Shown here: piece after piece, positions 7,519 through 17,190 of the stretch | How the letters are laid out: each line of letters opens with the position of its first letter | How positions within the stretch are numbered: position 1 is the stretch's first letter | NCBI GenBank assembly: GCA_034506395.1 | Contig: JAPDPQ010000040.1 | Coordinates: forward strand, 1 to 41,342 | DNA: 41,342 bases | Direction: 5' to 3' | DNA from: a candidate division KSB1 bacterium | GTDB lineage: Bacteria; Zhuqueibacterota; Zhuqueibacteria; Thermofontimicrobiales; Thermofontimicrobiaceae | The notes under the pieces: model-generated | What the model was told of the DNA's origin: nothing | What the model saw: the letters and a program-made list of their open reading frames with translations, nothing else | Databases searched by the model: none | Translations under genes and position numbers: made by a program

Positions 7519-10401
7519 ATGAACCGCAAGCACAGCGAAAAACATTATCGGTGGTTAGTTGAATTTATCAGCGTCATGATCATCCTGCTCTATGTTGGAC
7601 AGGCAATGGGCGAGTTATCAACTATGCCGCATCAACATCGCGATCTAACACTCGATTTCGACACGCGATTGAGATTCTATCTCGATCTAAAAACGAAGCG
7701 GTTTCTTCACAAGATGGCAATCAAGGAACAGCTATTATTGGGGCTGATCCGCGATGTGACCGAGGAGGTTCAAATTCGCAAAAAAGCTGGGCTGGCGCAG
7801 GAGGATGCGGGATTAGACCTGGTTTATAGCAAGGAAGATCAATTAGTGAAAGAATATGATGCCGAGATTCAAGCGATTAAAGGCATCGTCTCTGAGATAG
7901 AGCGTTTGGAATCAACTGTTCAGCAGATGGAGGATTTGAAGCTCATCGAAGAAGTGGAACAGTTGAAGGACAGATTAATGGCGATCTTAGATGATCAAAA
8001 ATCGCTCAGGAGGCCGATGACCAGACAGGAAGCGGCAGCAATGATTCAGCGATATTCATCAGAGGTAGGCAACCTGCTCAAGATTTATGAACAAATCGAG
8101 TCATTTGAGAAGCGGGCATCGGCGATCGGCGATGGGGAGATGGTGAAACAATTAACTCAGCAGAAGCAGCGCATCATGCGGATTCTTGAGGAAAGCCGCA
8201 TTGCTGGACCATCATCGGATAAAGTCGTTGAAAGTTACATTGCAGAGGCTGCTTCGCTGGTTAATATTCTGAAAAAAATGGATCAACTCGAGCAGCAGAT
8301 CGCAACAGATTCACTGAAAAGATCCAGTATTGAAGGCTTGCGAAATCATATCATGGCCAATATCGATATTAGGATACTCCAATTATTTGGATACGTGAAT
8401 GATGAAGGCTTCAAAGGCAAAACGATATCGGATTACTACGATGCTTGGAAGGCCAAGCGGGTTGCCGATTATCAGGCGCGCTATACCAGATATCGCATCA
8501 TTCGAGAAAAATTGATCAGCAGTGCCACCGAGGGCCAGAGAAAGCGAATGCTGGAGCGCGAAGTGGGTGACGCCTTGCTCAATTATTCAAATGAAAATTA
8601 TGAATTGGCGGAGCTCCAGTTCCAGCAAATCTATTCTGGGTACAAGGATTATTATAAAGATCTGGACGGAATTTTATTTTATCGAAGTGAGGCGAATTTC
8701 GCCAATCGCTATTATGATGCCGCCCAAGCAGGTTATATGGCGCTCATCAGTGAATATCCAAATTCGCAATATTTGGGGCAATGTTACTTGCGGTTGATGA
8801 TGATTAGCTATAGCTATGGATGGCAGAGTGAATTCTTCAAATATTTCGAAAAAGTGAAGGACCTTATTAATATCGATCGAGAGGATTTGAATAAGGCACG
8901 ATACCTGGCGGGTTATCTTTATCTGAAGCAGAAACAATTTGAGGCTGCCCGGACAGTGCTGGAGAATATTAAAGATGATTCACAGTATTATCTCCCGGCT
9001 CAGTATTTGCTTGGAATAGTGCTCTCAAATCTTGAGAAATATGGTCAAGCTAGGGAAATTTTCGAGAAGATCGTCCAACTGCGGAGCTATCCCTGGACCG
9101 ATTTAAATTACGCGATGTTTCGAAATGAGGCGCTGTTAAAGCTGGGTTATTATCATTATCAGCGTGGCGAATATGCAAAGGCGATTTCGTATTTTGACCA
9201 GGTTTCCAAGGGATATGAAAATTATGATGCCAGCCTGATGGGACAGGCCTGGGCGAATCTGAAGCAGGCCCAATACAACGCTGCGATTCAGAAGGTTAAC
9301 CTGCTGTCCAACAATTATCTGCTGTCCAATTACACTTACGAAGCGTTGGTTTTATCGGCGCATTGTAAGCGAATTTTGAATCGGCCAGATGAGGCGTTGA
9401 TGGACCTCCAGTATGTGTCCAATGCCCAACAGGCTTTGAGCCAAGCACAACAATACAATGAAGAACGAAAGCGGCTGTTATCGCAATTGAATGAGCTGGA
9501 GATACTGGAGCAGCAAGTGCTCGAACAGCAGAATCGCAAGATCTATCCTCAAGTCTCAAGGATCCGAGATCTAATTAGCGACGCGCTTTTGACACTTCGC
9601 TACCGAGGGGTTGTTAATAGTCGTTATGTGGATCAATATAATGAAAAGCGCAAAACGTTATTGAAGCAGATCGAGGAATTCAATTCGATCATCAATTTTG
9701 CCCGAGAACAAGGGGACGAAACCTTGCTGGCCGATGCGGTTCGCCAGCGAAACCGGCTGGTTGCAACATTGGAGCGCTATCAGGAGAGCGCAATTCCATC
9801 TGGTGTAGCAGGTTTATTGAATTATCCTCTTGCAAGCAAAGAGGGGGGGCTGATATATCGCCGCGGGATCATCACGAATTTGATGCGAGATTTGGCTTTG
9901 GAGAAGCAACGGATCCAAAAAGATCTTGAGACGATCACTCAGTTGGCCGCACTTGGGAGCGAGGCCGCCTCAATCGATGTAATGGTAGATCTGGAGATGA
10001 TCGAAGATGATCTTCGAGATTTGAATAATCAGCTCAATCGCTTTCAGGTTTGGTTGGCTGAAAACAATGTGGAGGAGATAAAGACCGAGACCGAAAAATG
10101 GGCTAACCTCTCCGGATTTGGGATAAGCGATATCAATTTTGCTTCTTATTATGAGAAACTTCAGCAGATTGGCAGTTATCAGAAGAACCTGACATTGATC
10201 GATGACTTGCTCAGAGAGAAAAAAGAGCAACTGGAGCAGCGCGTGAAACGATTTGATGATGAGGTAAAGAAAATTGAGCAGGAAATTCAGGCGGAGAAAA
10301 TTCGATTAGAAAAATTGGAGAAAGAGCGCTATTTTCAGGAAATCTATTTCGAGACTAAAACCAGAGAGATCGAAACCGAGGAAATCGAATATCCATTTTA
10401 A
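7519..10401 (+). CDS. Large exported TPR/coiled-coil protein (motor-locus scaffold 1)
   Basis: Encodes 960 residues from ATG 7519; ATG 7483, in frame, would add 12 residues but follows directly on a hairpin and lacks a ribosome-binding site, while a purine-rich GAAGAAAG precedes 7519. The N-terminus is a signal peptide or single anchor (about 14-32, LVEFISVMIILLYVGQAMG). Residues ~45-300 are charged, Leu-rich coiled coil. Residues ~350-640 are TPR-like helical pairs (NYELAELQFQQIYSGY; RYYDAAQAGYMALISEYPNS; KYGQAREIFEKI). Residues ~640-960 return to long coiled coil ending in a Glu/Lys-rich tail. No enzyme motif is visible. Position ahead of a second giant TPR protein and an ExbBD-type motor suggests a periplasmic scaffold. 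Confidence 0.8.
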   Translation: MNRKHSEKHYRWLVEFISVMIILLYVGQAMGELSTMPHQHRDLTLDFDTRLRFYLDLKTKRFLHKMAIKEQLLLGLIRDVTEEVQIRKKAGLAQEDAGLDLVYSKEDQLVKEYDAEIQAIKGIVSEIERLESTVQQMEDLKLIEEVEQLKDRLMAILDDQKSLRRPMTRQEAAAMIQRYSSEVGNLLKIYEQIESFEKRASAIGDGEMVKQLTQQKQRIMRILEESRIAGPSSDKVVESYIAEAASLVNILKKMDQLEQQIATDSLKRSSIEGLRNHIMANIDIRILQLFGYVNDEGFKGKTISDYYDAWKAKRVADYQARYTRYRIIREKLISSATEGQRKRMLEREVGDALLNYSNENYELAELQFQQIYSGYKDYYKDLDGILFYRSEANFANRYYDAAQAGYMALISEYPNSQYLGQCYLRLMMISYSYGWQSEFFKYFEKVKDLINIDREDLNKARYLAGYLYLKQKQFEAARTVLENIKDDSQYYLPAQYLLGIVLSNLEKYGQAREIFEKIVQLRSYPWTDLNYAMFRNEALLKLGYYHYQRGEYAKAISYFDQVSKGYENYDASLMGQAWANLKQAQYNAAIQKVNLLSNNYLLSNYTYEALVLSAHCKRILNRPDEALMDLQYVSNAQQALSQAQQYNEERKRLLSQLNELEILEQQVLEQQNRKIYPQVSRIRDLISDALLTLRYRGVVNSRYVDQYNEKRKTLLKQIEEFNSIINFAREQGDETLLADAVRQRNRLVATLERYQESAIPSGVAGLLNYPLASKEGGLIYRRGIITNLMRDLALEKQRIQKDLETITQLAALGSEAASIDVMVDLEMIEDDLRDLNNQLNRFQVWLAENNVEEIKTETEKWANLSGFGISDINFASYYEKLQQIGSYQKNLTLIDDLLREKKEQLEQRVKRFDDEVKKIEQEIQAEKIRLEKLEKERYFQEIYFETKTREIETEEIEYPF

Positions 10402-10474
10402 GATTGGGAGAGGTAAGTTCAATTGGCTGAAGGAACCAGTGGTGGGAAAGCAGTTGACCTGTTAGGAATTAGCA

Positions 10475-13400
10475 ATGAAAAAAATAATCATTAACATGTT
10501 GGCGCTATTGGTGTGGATGATCTTGTCGCAACCGCTACGGTCACAGCAAACGACGGGGGTGGATACCAGCCGCAAAGCAAAGATCGACTCGTTATTAGAA
10601 TCCTACACTATCGAAGATATCCTGAACTATCGGGATTTCTACGAGAAGCAGATCAAGGAATTTAATATTGACAAGATAAAATTGCGTGATCGAGGGATTG
10701 CACAAGCTGAAAAGTTTATCGCCAATAATCCCCAGAGCACCATGTTGGATCGTGTGATGATTCGGCTGGCAGAATTATACTACGAAGCGGCTGAAGATGA
10801 TTACTTGCAGCGGATGCAAGAATACGATCAACAGATGGAGCAGTTTGAGTCGCAAGGAATAGACACCACCCTTGTGGAGCCCACCAAAAATTTAAGCCGT
10901 CCCCTGGCTTTATATCAAAGGATTATCGATGAATTTCCTCATAGTGACTTGGTTGATGATGCGCTTTACAATAAGGCATTTTTATTAGAAGAGATCGGTC
11001 AAATTGATTCAGCTTTGGCGATTTATCAATATGTGATCGACCAGTTTCCTGAGAGCCGCTATGTCCCAGAATCGTTGATGCGGATCGGCGAGTACTATTT
11101 CAATCCGCCCAAAAATGAAATTGAACGGGCGATCGAGTATTATAAGAAGGTGCTTCAGTTCAAAGATAGCCCCAAATTTGATGAGGCGCTGTATCGACTG
11201 GGGTGGAGCTATTATCGGTTGAATAATTTCCCCGAAGCAGTCTCCTATTTTACGCTTCTGGCCGATGACATTGAGCGTGCCAAATCGATCGATCCGCGCC
11301 AGCGCTATTCTAATCCCAGCTTGCGGGATGAATCTCTCGAATATATCGGAATTAGCTTTTTGGACTATGGGGGGACTCAACGGGCGGTTGAATACCTGAA
11401 CCGAATTGGTGGTCGAAGTTATGGTGCTGAGATCCTGAAGAAGATCGGCGACGTGTATATGTATGAAAAGGAGCTTTACAATGAAGCGATTGAGGCTTAT
11501 CATATTTTGCTGAAGATGTACCCTGAACACGATGAAGCGCCGGAAATTCAGGAGAAGATCGTTGCCTGTTATCGCTACATGAGGGACGACAGAATGGCGT
11601 ATGTGGCGAGGGAAAAGCTATTTCATGATTATGGCCCAGGCAGCGCCTGGTGGCAGTCTCATGAAAATGAACGGCTGCGCAATAAGGCCTACCGAATTGC
11701 CGAGCGCGCACTGAGAGACAATATCACCCTCCTGTTTCAGCGGGCTGAGGAGAATAATGACGAATATCTCTATCTTCAAGCAGTGAATGATAGCAAAAAA
11801 TATATCAGCATTTTTGCCTCCGATAGCAGTGCCCCGATGATCCATTGGAATATGGCCCTGGTCTTAGACACCAAATTGAATCAAAAGGACGCGGCGTTTG
11901 AAGAGTACATGCGCATGAGTGATCTGTATTGGAATAGCCGCTTTCAAAAATTCGCCGCTGAGAACGCCATCGCCTTGACCAAGGAAATGGTTGAAAGTGA
12001 CACCACTAAAAAGAAGGTGGCAGTTGATCTGAGCGAAACAGATTCCACGGATCGCCCACAGGTCGGCATACCAGCATTGCAATATCGGAGATTGGAGCTG
12101 ACTGAGAGTGAGAAAAAGCTGATTCGCGCTTATAACAATTACATCAAAATTTTTCCCCATGAGCCAGAGACGTTTACGGTATTGTCCAATGCCGGTGCTG
12201 TCTATTATAACAACAATCAGTTCAAGGAGGCGTTGCGGTACTTCAATACGATTTTGAAGCATTTTCCCGATCATCCAGAGGTGAATAACATTCGATATAT
12301 TGCGCTGGAAAGCTATTTTGGGAAACAGGATTATAAAAGTGCCGAGATAGTGGCGCGTCGGTTGCTAAAAAGCCAGGATATTTCGCCGCAATTAGAGAGG
12401 AAAGCCAGAATCCGGCTGGCAGAGTCCATTTTTCTTGCGGCTGAAGCCTATGCGAATCGCGACGATCATCTCCAAGCTGGCAACGAATATTTGCGCGTTG
12501 TGCGTGAGGTTCCCACCGCGGAGTTTGCTGATCTCAGCCTATTCAACGCGGCACTCGAGTTTGACAAAGCCAGAGAATTCAGTCGGGCAGTGGAGACTTA
12601 TAATTATCTGATTGAGACGCGACCGAATTCTGTTTATCTTTTGAATGCCATGAACAATCTGGCGTTAGATTATGGGGAATTGAATGAGCCCAAAAATGCA
12701 GCGCTTACCTATGAGAAATTGGCCTCGGTCGCGAAGGATCCTAACCAAGCGCATGATGCTTTGTTCAACGCCAGCTACTTTTTTGCTCGCGCAGAGGAAT
12801 GGGAAGATGCGATCCGGGTCAATCGAACATTTGTGCAGCGGTTCCCTGATTCAAAAGATGCGGCAGATTTGTATTTTGATATCGCAACATATTATTTGAA
12901 ATTGGATAAATTGGATGAAGCCAATCAGGTGTATGGCGAGTATGCTGTCCGGTATCCCAATTCGCCACGGGTCGTTGAGACCTATTTTCAACGAGGCGAA
13001 TATTATCGGGCCAAGAATCAATTCGATCGAGCGATCAACGAATATCGCCTGGCTGTGGAAAAGAACGAGGAGTTAGCGAAGAAAAATCTGGAGCGAAACG
13101 ATTATTTTGCAGCTGAAGCGTTGTTTCAAATGACCCAATTAAAATATGATGAGTACGACAAAATAGAATTTCAATTGCCGCAAGCCCGTTTAGAAGAGGC
13201 AAAAAAGAAGAAGAAAGAATTGTTAATGCAGATCGTGGATGGCTATACCAAGGTTGCCGCTTATGGGACGGTTCGATTATATGAAGCAACTTGGCATATC
13301 GGCCGAAGCTATGAGGAGTTTGCATCGACCTGGGGGAAACAAGAGATCCCACCCATGGAACAAACACGCCGGATCATTGCCCAAAAACAGATCAATGAGG

Positions 13401-15034
13401 CAACAGTGGAATTGTATGGGAAAGCTGAGCAGTCTTATAAACAAGCCATTCAAATTCTGAGCCGACTGGCGAAGCAATATGAAACCTCTTTGATCAAAAA
13501 TGACACCCTCTCTGCAGCAGGGGCGTCGCGAGATTTTGTTCGGGAGGATAGTACGCTCCATGTCGCTCGTCGTTGGATTGAGCGCTGCAAAGAAAAGGTC
13601 TCTGAAGTGATCTATGATGCAGCAGAATTGAATTTTTCAACAGTGGATGCATTTTTGCAAGCGCCGATCCCAGATGGGTTGAATCATGTGGCTGAGATGG
13701 AATATCGCAGGCAAGTGCTGGGCAAAGCCATTACACCGTTGATTTCGGAGATCATTGACGCCCATCGCCGCAATATTCAGGAGGCATGGAATTTAGGGAT
13801 CGAAAATCAATGGGTCAAACTCTCGCGAAAGAAAATTTTGTCAGCCAATAATTTGCTGGCGGCTGAATATCAAAAATTAGCCCAAAAATCTCTGGAGTTA
13901 TATGAAGCAAATCTGGAATCTTACAAACAATTAGTTGACCGCGCTGAACCAGGTGTTGATCCAGCTATCTTTTCTGATCAGTTAGCAAATCTCGTCGATT
14001 TTAGTCGCGCTTTTGCCAAGATGACCGCTGAAATATATCAAAAGACTTTGGAGAAAGCAGTACAATTGAACATCAGCGATCCTTTGGTTGCTGAAACGCG
14101 TGAGCTTATGTTACGAGATCTGTTCGTAATTGCACAGCGTACCCAGGAGTTGGCCGATACTTTGCGGGCTAATCGGAAAAGGTACGAGCGACTGTTTAGA
14201 GCCAGCAATAATATCAATTATGAGGATGCACTGTTCACATTAGAAGATAATTATTTATCGTTGAAAGAGGCTACCGTAACGTTATTAGAATTGGGACTCC
14301 AGCTTTCCCAAAAATTGCAACTAAATAACGCCTGGGTGCCGCAAATTAAGCTTGCTTTAGTGCACGCAAATCCTGAACAATATGCCGCATTGATCAATTT
14401 ATCAGTGAAAACCGAACAAATTGTAAGCGACGAAAGTTGGCGCGCCACTCATCGGTATGTCGAGGGATGGGTAAATCCAGATTTTGATGATCGAACCTGG
14501 GATCGAGCAAGCTATGTGGTGCGCTCGTCAGATCGTCGCCACAATTCACTTACAGGTATTTGGTTGATGGTTGCCGATAGTGCGGGAGCCCAAATTTCTG
14601 GTGATTCGCTACTTCAAACGCGATCTTCGGAACATCCTCCATCAGATCGAACCACCTTGAAGCCGAGTCGACAGGTATTTTTTAGAACATCGTTCCAGAT
14701 TGAAGGATTGCCCGTGTCAGCCGTGATCAAACTCATTGTGGATGATTCATATAATTTATTCTGCAATGGGGAATATATTGCCGCTGTAACAAGCAGCGAA
14801 TCGAATTGGCAGATCGAACATGTGCATCAATTGACTGACAATCTGATGGAGGGGAATAATGAATTGGCGATTGAGGCGATTGATAATGATGGCAGCTCTG
14901 GCGGGCTGATTGCGGTGCTGACTTTAAAATCATTGCCTGGCTGGGCCGATAAGCAGCAACAGATCCAGCTCGAGGCAAGTCATTACAAGGTGAGACAAAA
15001 TTTGATAATGGATAAATACATCATCATGCATTAA
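10475..15034 (+). CDS. Giant exported TPR protein with C-terminal jelly-roll-like domain (scaffold 2)
   Basis: Encodes 1519 residues. Residues 1-23 form a signal peptide ending LRSQ. From about 65 to 900 there are many YbgF/BamD-like TPRs (SALAIYQYVIDQFPESRYVPESLMRIGEYYF; AVETYNYLIETRPNS; ANQVYGEYAVRYPNSPRV). Residues ~900-1310 are mostly helical or coiled coil. The last ~180 residues (nt ~14440-14965) are different and beta-rich: a GWVNPDFDDRTWDRA start, FFRTSFQIEG, LIVDDSYNLFCNGEYIA, and an EGNNELAIEAIDN segment, resembling galactose-binding-like folds such as the N-terminal domain of bacterial rhamnosidases. TPRs would bind partners and the C-terminal domain might bind glycans, both inferred. 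It lies 73 bases after scaffold 1 and 14 bases before the next gene. Confidence 0.8.
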   Translation: MKKIIINMLALLVWMILSQPLRSQQTTGVDTSRKAKIDSLLESYTIEDILNYRDFYEKQIKEFNIDKIKLRDRGIAQAEKFIANNPQSTMLDRVMIRLAELYYEAAEDDYLQRMQEYDQQMEQFESQGIDTTLVEPTKNLSRPLALYQRIIDEFPHSDLVDDALYNKAFLLEEIGQIDSALAIYQYVIDQFPESRYVPESLMRIGEYYFNPPKNEIERAIEYYKKVLQFKDSPKFDEALYRLGWSYYRLNNFPEAVSYFTLLADDIERAKSIDPRQRYSNPSLRDESLEYIGISFLDYGGTQRAVEYLNRIGGRSYGAEILKKIGDVYMYEKELYNEAIEAYHILLKMYPEHDEAPEIQEKIVACYRYMRDDRMAYVAREKLFHDYGPGSAWWQSHENERLRNKAYRIAERALRDNITLLFQRAEENNDEYLYLQAVNDSKKYISIFASDSSAPMIHWNMALVLDTKLNQKDAAFEEYMRMSDLYWNSRFQKFAAENAIALTKEMVESDTTKKKVAVDLSETDSTDRPQVGIPALQYRRLELTESEKKLIRAYNNYIKIFPHEPETFTVLSNAGAVYYNNNQFKEALRYFNTILKHFPDHPEVNNIRYIALESYFGKQDYKSAEIVARRLLKSQDISPQLERKARIRLAESIFLAAEAYANRDDHLQAGNEYLRVVREVPTAEFADLSLFNAALEFDKAREFSRAVETYNYLIETRPNSVYLLNAMNNLALDYGELNEPKNAALTYEKLASVAKDPNQAHDALFNASYFFARAEEWEDAIRVNRTFVQRFPDSKDAADLYFDIATYYLKLDKLDEANQVYGEYAVRYPNSPRVVETYFQRGEYYRAKNQFDRAINEYRLAVEKNEELAKKNLERNDYFAAEALFQMTQLKYDEYDKIEFQLPQARLEEAKKKKKELLMQIVDGYTKVAAYGTVRLYEATWHIGRSYEEFASTWGKQEIPPMEQTRRIIAQKQINEATVELYGKAEQSYKQAIQILSRLAKQYETSLIKNDTLSAAGASRDFVREDSTLHVARRWIERCKEKVSEVIYDAAELNFSTVDAFLQAPIPDGLNHVAEMEYRRQVLGKAITPLISEIIDAHRRNIQEAWNLGIENQWVKLSRKKILSANNLLAAEYQKLAQKSLELYEANLESYKQLVDRAEPGVDPAIFSDQLANLVDFSRAFAKMTAEIYQKTLEKAVQLNISDPLVAETRELMLRDLFVIAQRTQELADTLRANRKRYERLFRASNNINYEDALFTLEDNYLSLKEATVTLLELGLQLSQKLQLNNAWVPQIKLALVHANPEQYAALINLSVKTEQIVSDESWRATHRYVEGWVNPDFDDRTWDRASYVVRSSDRRHNSLTGIWLMVADSAGAQISGDSLLQTRSSEHPPSDRTTLKPSRQVFFRTSFQIEGLPVSAVIKLIVDDSYNLFCNGEYIAAVTSSESNWQIEHVHQLTDNLMEGNNELAIEAIDNDGSSGGLIAVLTLKSLPGWADKQQQIQLEASHYKVRQNLIMDKYIIMH

Positions 15035-15048
15035 AGGGAGAGGAATTG

Positions 15049-15447
15049 ATGTTACGTTACATCGTGTTGCTTTGCTTTGCGTTATTGCTGCTGGCAAATG
15101 CCGGCCAAACGATTGCGCAGAGTCAGCAGCCGCAATCATCCGATAGCACCCGAACGGCAATCGTTGATACAACCAAGGGGCAAATGAAGATAGGGGGCGA
15201 AGAAGAAATCGAGCTTTCAGAAATTTTAATTGAAGCTGTGGTTGAAAAGCCTCGGGTGGCGATATTGCCTCGCCGGTTGGCTCCCGAATTGGGTGAGATG
15301 GAGGTCGTAAATCGATCTTTTGAGCAAGAATTGAAACAAGCGCCAGAGAAACCGATGATAATGGATAATCGATTGTTGGTGCCACAAAAGATCGAGGACT
15401 TAAAGAAAAAGCTGATCAGCCCTAACCAGGAAAAGAACAAAAAATAG
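15049..15447 (+). CDS. Small exported hypothetical protein of the motor locus
   Basis: Encodes 132 residues from ATG 15049, chosen over TTG 15046 because GGGAGAGG lies 5 nt upstream. A clear signal peptide (1-24, LLCFALLLLANAGQTIAQ) is followed by a Ser/Gln-rich stretch, an acidic patch (EEEIELSEI), then EKPRVAILPRRLAPELGEMEV and a Lys-rich C-terminus. The EKPRVAILPRR segment resembles a strand-forming docking peptide, but I recognise no family. It follows the giant TPR gene by 14 bases and is surely co-transcribed with it. A role as a linker between the TPR proteins and the ExbBD-type motor would fit, but this is a guess from position. Confidence 0.65.
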   Translation: MLRYIVLLCFALLLLANAGQTIAQSQQPQSSDSTRTAIVDTTKGQMKIGGEEEIELSEILIEAVVEKPRVAILPRRLAPELGEMEVVNRSFEQELKQAPEKPMIMDNRLLVPQKIEDLKKKLISPNQEKNKK

Positions 15448-15815
15448 ATCAATACATGGGAACTCCACCCTGAGCGGCTATCGGTGGGGCGCAGCGCCAG
15501 CTAAGAAAGGCACAGGACTGGAAACAGTATTGGTTGTTTCTTTTTAGCTAAGAAGTTGAAGCGTAGCAATAACCGTTTCTCGCTCTGGTGATCATGCTTA
15601 AACATTATCGCATTGCTGTTGATGTTCTACCGAGCGAGTCAGAAAACTGATTGAGACGAATATAATTGCTTTCCAGGGGAAATGGGTCAGAGGAACGATG
15701 AAGGATGGATTCGTGCTTTGATGAGGAATTTGGGACAAAATTTAAAAAACTTTTCATATAAATGTGGCAATTTTCCATTATTCATAGGACAAAATCAACA
15801 AATGGAGGTGGCTTA
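15448..15815. other. Non-coding stretch between TPR genes and motor genes
   Basis: No gene, strong promoter or good terminator is visible over 368 bases; a CCACC/GGTGG pairing near 15467-15488 has no following T run. The motor genes may be read through from upstream or have their own promoter. Confidence 0.5.
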
Positions 15816-16466
15816 ATGGCTGAGGTTTTGAAGAATTTCAGTACCAATTCAACTGGGTGGGGGTTCATGTGGTTGCTACTTTTGGTTGCGGTATTCGCTG
15901 TGGCCATAGCGATCGAACGTGCTTACTTTATTATGGTCCGCTCAAACATAAATGCTCCGAAGTTCATGGCCGAGATCCGCAAATTGGTCAAGGCGGGCGA
16001 TTACCAGCAGGCATTGCTGCTTTGCCAGTCGGCGCGCGACAAGGCGCTAGCCCAGGTGGTCATGGCTGGATTGCGGAAAGTAAGCGAAAGTGATACCATC
16101 GAATTTCGCGCCATCCAAAATTCAGTCGATGAGGGGACTTTGGAAGTGATCCCCAAACTTCAAGAGCGGACTGGATTGTTGTCGGTATTAGCCAATGTTG
16201 CCACGCTTTTGGGTTTGATGGGGACAATTTATGGACTGATTGCGGCATTCAAAGCGGTTTCAGCACCTGGGATCGACGCCACTGAAAAATCTCGAATGTT
16301 GGCAGCAGGCATTTCGGTAGCCATGAATACAACCCTGGTCGGGTTAGCGATCGCCATCCCTAGCATTCTCGTTTATACTTTTTTACATAACAAGACCGTT
16401 AAAATCATCGATGAAATTGACGAACACACCGTGAAGCTTATTAATTTAATCACAGGGAATCAATAA
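15816..16466 (+). CDS. TolQ/ExbB/MotA-family proton-channel subunit
   Basis: Encodes 216 residues from ATG 15816, which has GGAGGTG 5 nt upstream; a longer frame from 15762 lacks such a site. Three transmembrane helices are visible: about 16-36 (FMWLLLLVAVFAVAIAIERA), 118-140 (LANVATLLGLMGTIYGLIAAF) and 157-180 (AMNTTLVGLAIAIPSILVY). The LLGLMGTIYG and TTLVGLAIAIP motifs, with the pore-lining threonines, match the family. Such proteins form a pentamer around two ExbD/TolR helices and use the proton gradient to drive rotation or pulling. It is 2 bases from the first ExbD-type gene. It could be called TolQ, ExbB or AglR-like; the AgmX-type partner favours the last. Confidence 0.9.
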   Translation: MAEVLKNFSTNSTGWGFMWLLLLVAVFAVAIAIERAYFIMVRSNINAPKFMAEIRKLVKAGDYQQALLLCQSARDKALAQVVMAGLRKVSESDTIEFRAIQNSVDEGTLEVIPKLQERTGLLSVLANVATLLGLMGTIYGLIAAFKAVSAPGIDATEKSRMLAAGISVAMNTTLVGLAIAIPSILVYTFLHNKTVKIIDEIDEHTVKLINLITGNQ

Positions 16467-16468
16467 CT

Positions 16469-17005
16469 ATGGCATTTAGACCATCATTTCGAAGATCTGT
16501 TGAACCAGAGGATATTGAGCTCAACATGACTCCTGTCATGAACCTGATGGTGTGCATGATCCCATTGTTGCTCTCAACAGCGCAACTGATAAAAATCGGC
16601 GTGATCGATTTGAACCTGCCCCCAGCAGTGGGGACCAGCGTGTCCCAGTTGGAAGCGCCTAAGGAGGTTCAAAAAAAGCTTGATCTGGCGATCACGATCA
16701 CCAATCAGGGCTTTTATATTTCGAGCTCGTTGGCGATCCTGAAAAGCACGGATGGTCAAGGGCCAACTGTTCCTTTGAAGCCCGATGGCCAATATGATTT
16801 TGAAACGCTTTCGCGAAAATTGTTCGAAATTAAAAAGCAAGCGCTCGGCAGTTTTAGCGATACCGAAAATATCATCATCCAAGCAGAACCTGATATCCAA
16901 TATCAGCTACTGGTCGATACCATGGATGCTGCTCGGTCAATTAAAATCGAAGATCGTAACTATACGCTGTTCCCTGAAGTATCGCTGGCCTCTGGGGTGA
17001 TATGA
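16469..17005 (+). CDS. ExbD/TolR-type subunit with Asn in place of the proton-carrying Asp
   Basis: Encodes 178 residues: a short cytoplasmic N-terminus, one transmembrane helix (about 22-42) and a periplasmic C-terminal domain. The pre-helix motif reads LNMTPVMNLMVCMIPLLL, which aligns with INVTPFIDVMLVLL of ExbD. Asn25 (codon AAC at 16541-16543) thus replaces the essential Asp (Asp25 of E. coli ExbD, Asp23 of TolR). The periplasmic part has the usual LDLAITITNQGFYI strand and the IIIQAEPDIQYQLLVDTMDAAR helix, so the fold appears intact. It lies directly after the TolQ/ExbB gene and before a second ExbD that keeps the Asp. It may be a structural half of a mixed ExbD dimer. Confidence 0.85.
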   Translation: MAFRPSFRRSVEPEDIELNMTPVMNLMVCMIPLLLSTAQLIKIGVIDLNLPPAVGTSVSQLEAPKEVQKKLDLAITITNQGFYISSSLAILKSTDGQGPTVPLKPDGQYDFETLSRKLFEIKKQALGSFSDTENIIIQAEPDIQYQLLVDTMDAARSIKIEDRNYTLFPEVSLASGVI

Positions 17006-17190
17006 ATCAGGTGATTCATGAAATAATTGGTCAGATGGTCGATGATATCGAATTGGATCGCTGAACAAATTTTCAGGCGCACGAACCAAAAAAAATCGGC
17101 TGATAAATCGATTGTTGAGATTTCAACGCTTGTCGATTTGACTAGTGCGATTTTTGCCAATTTTTTTAGAATAAATCTTTGGAGGATTGA

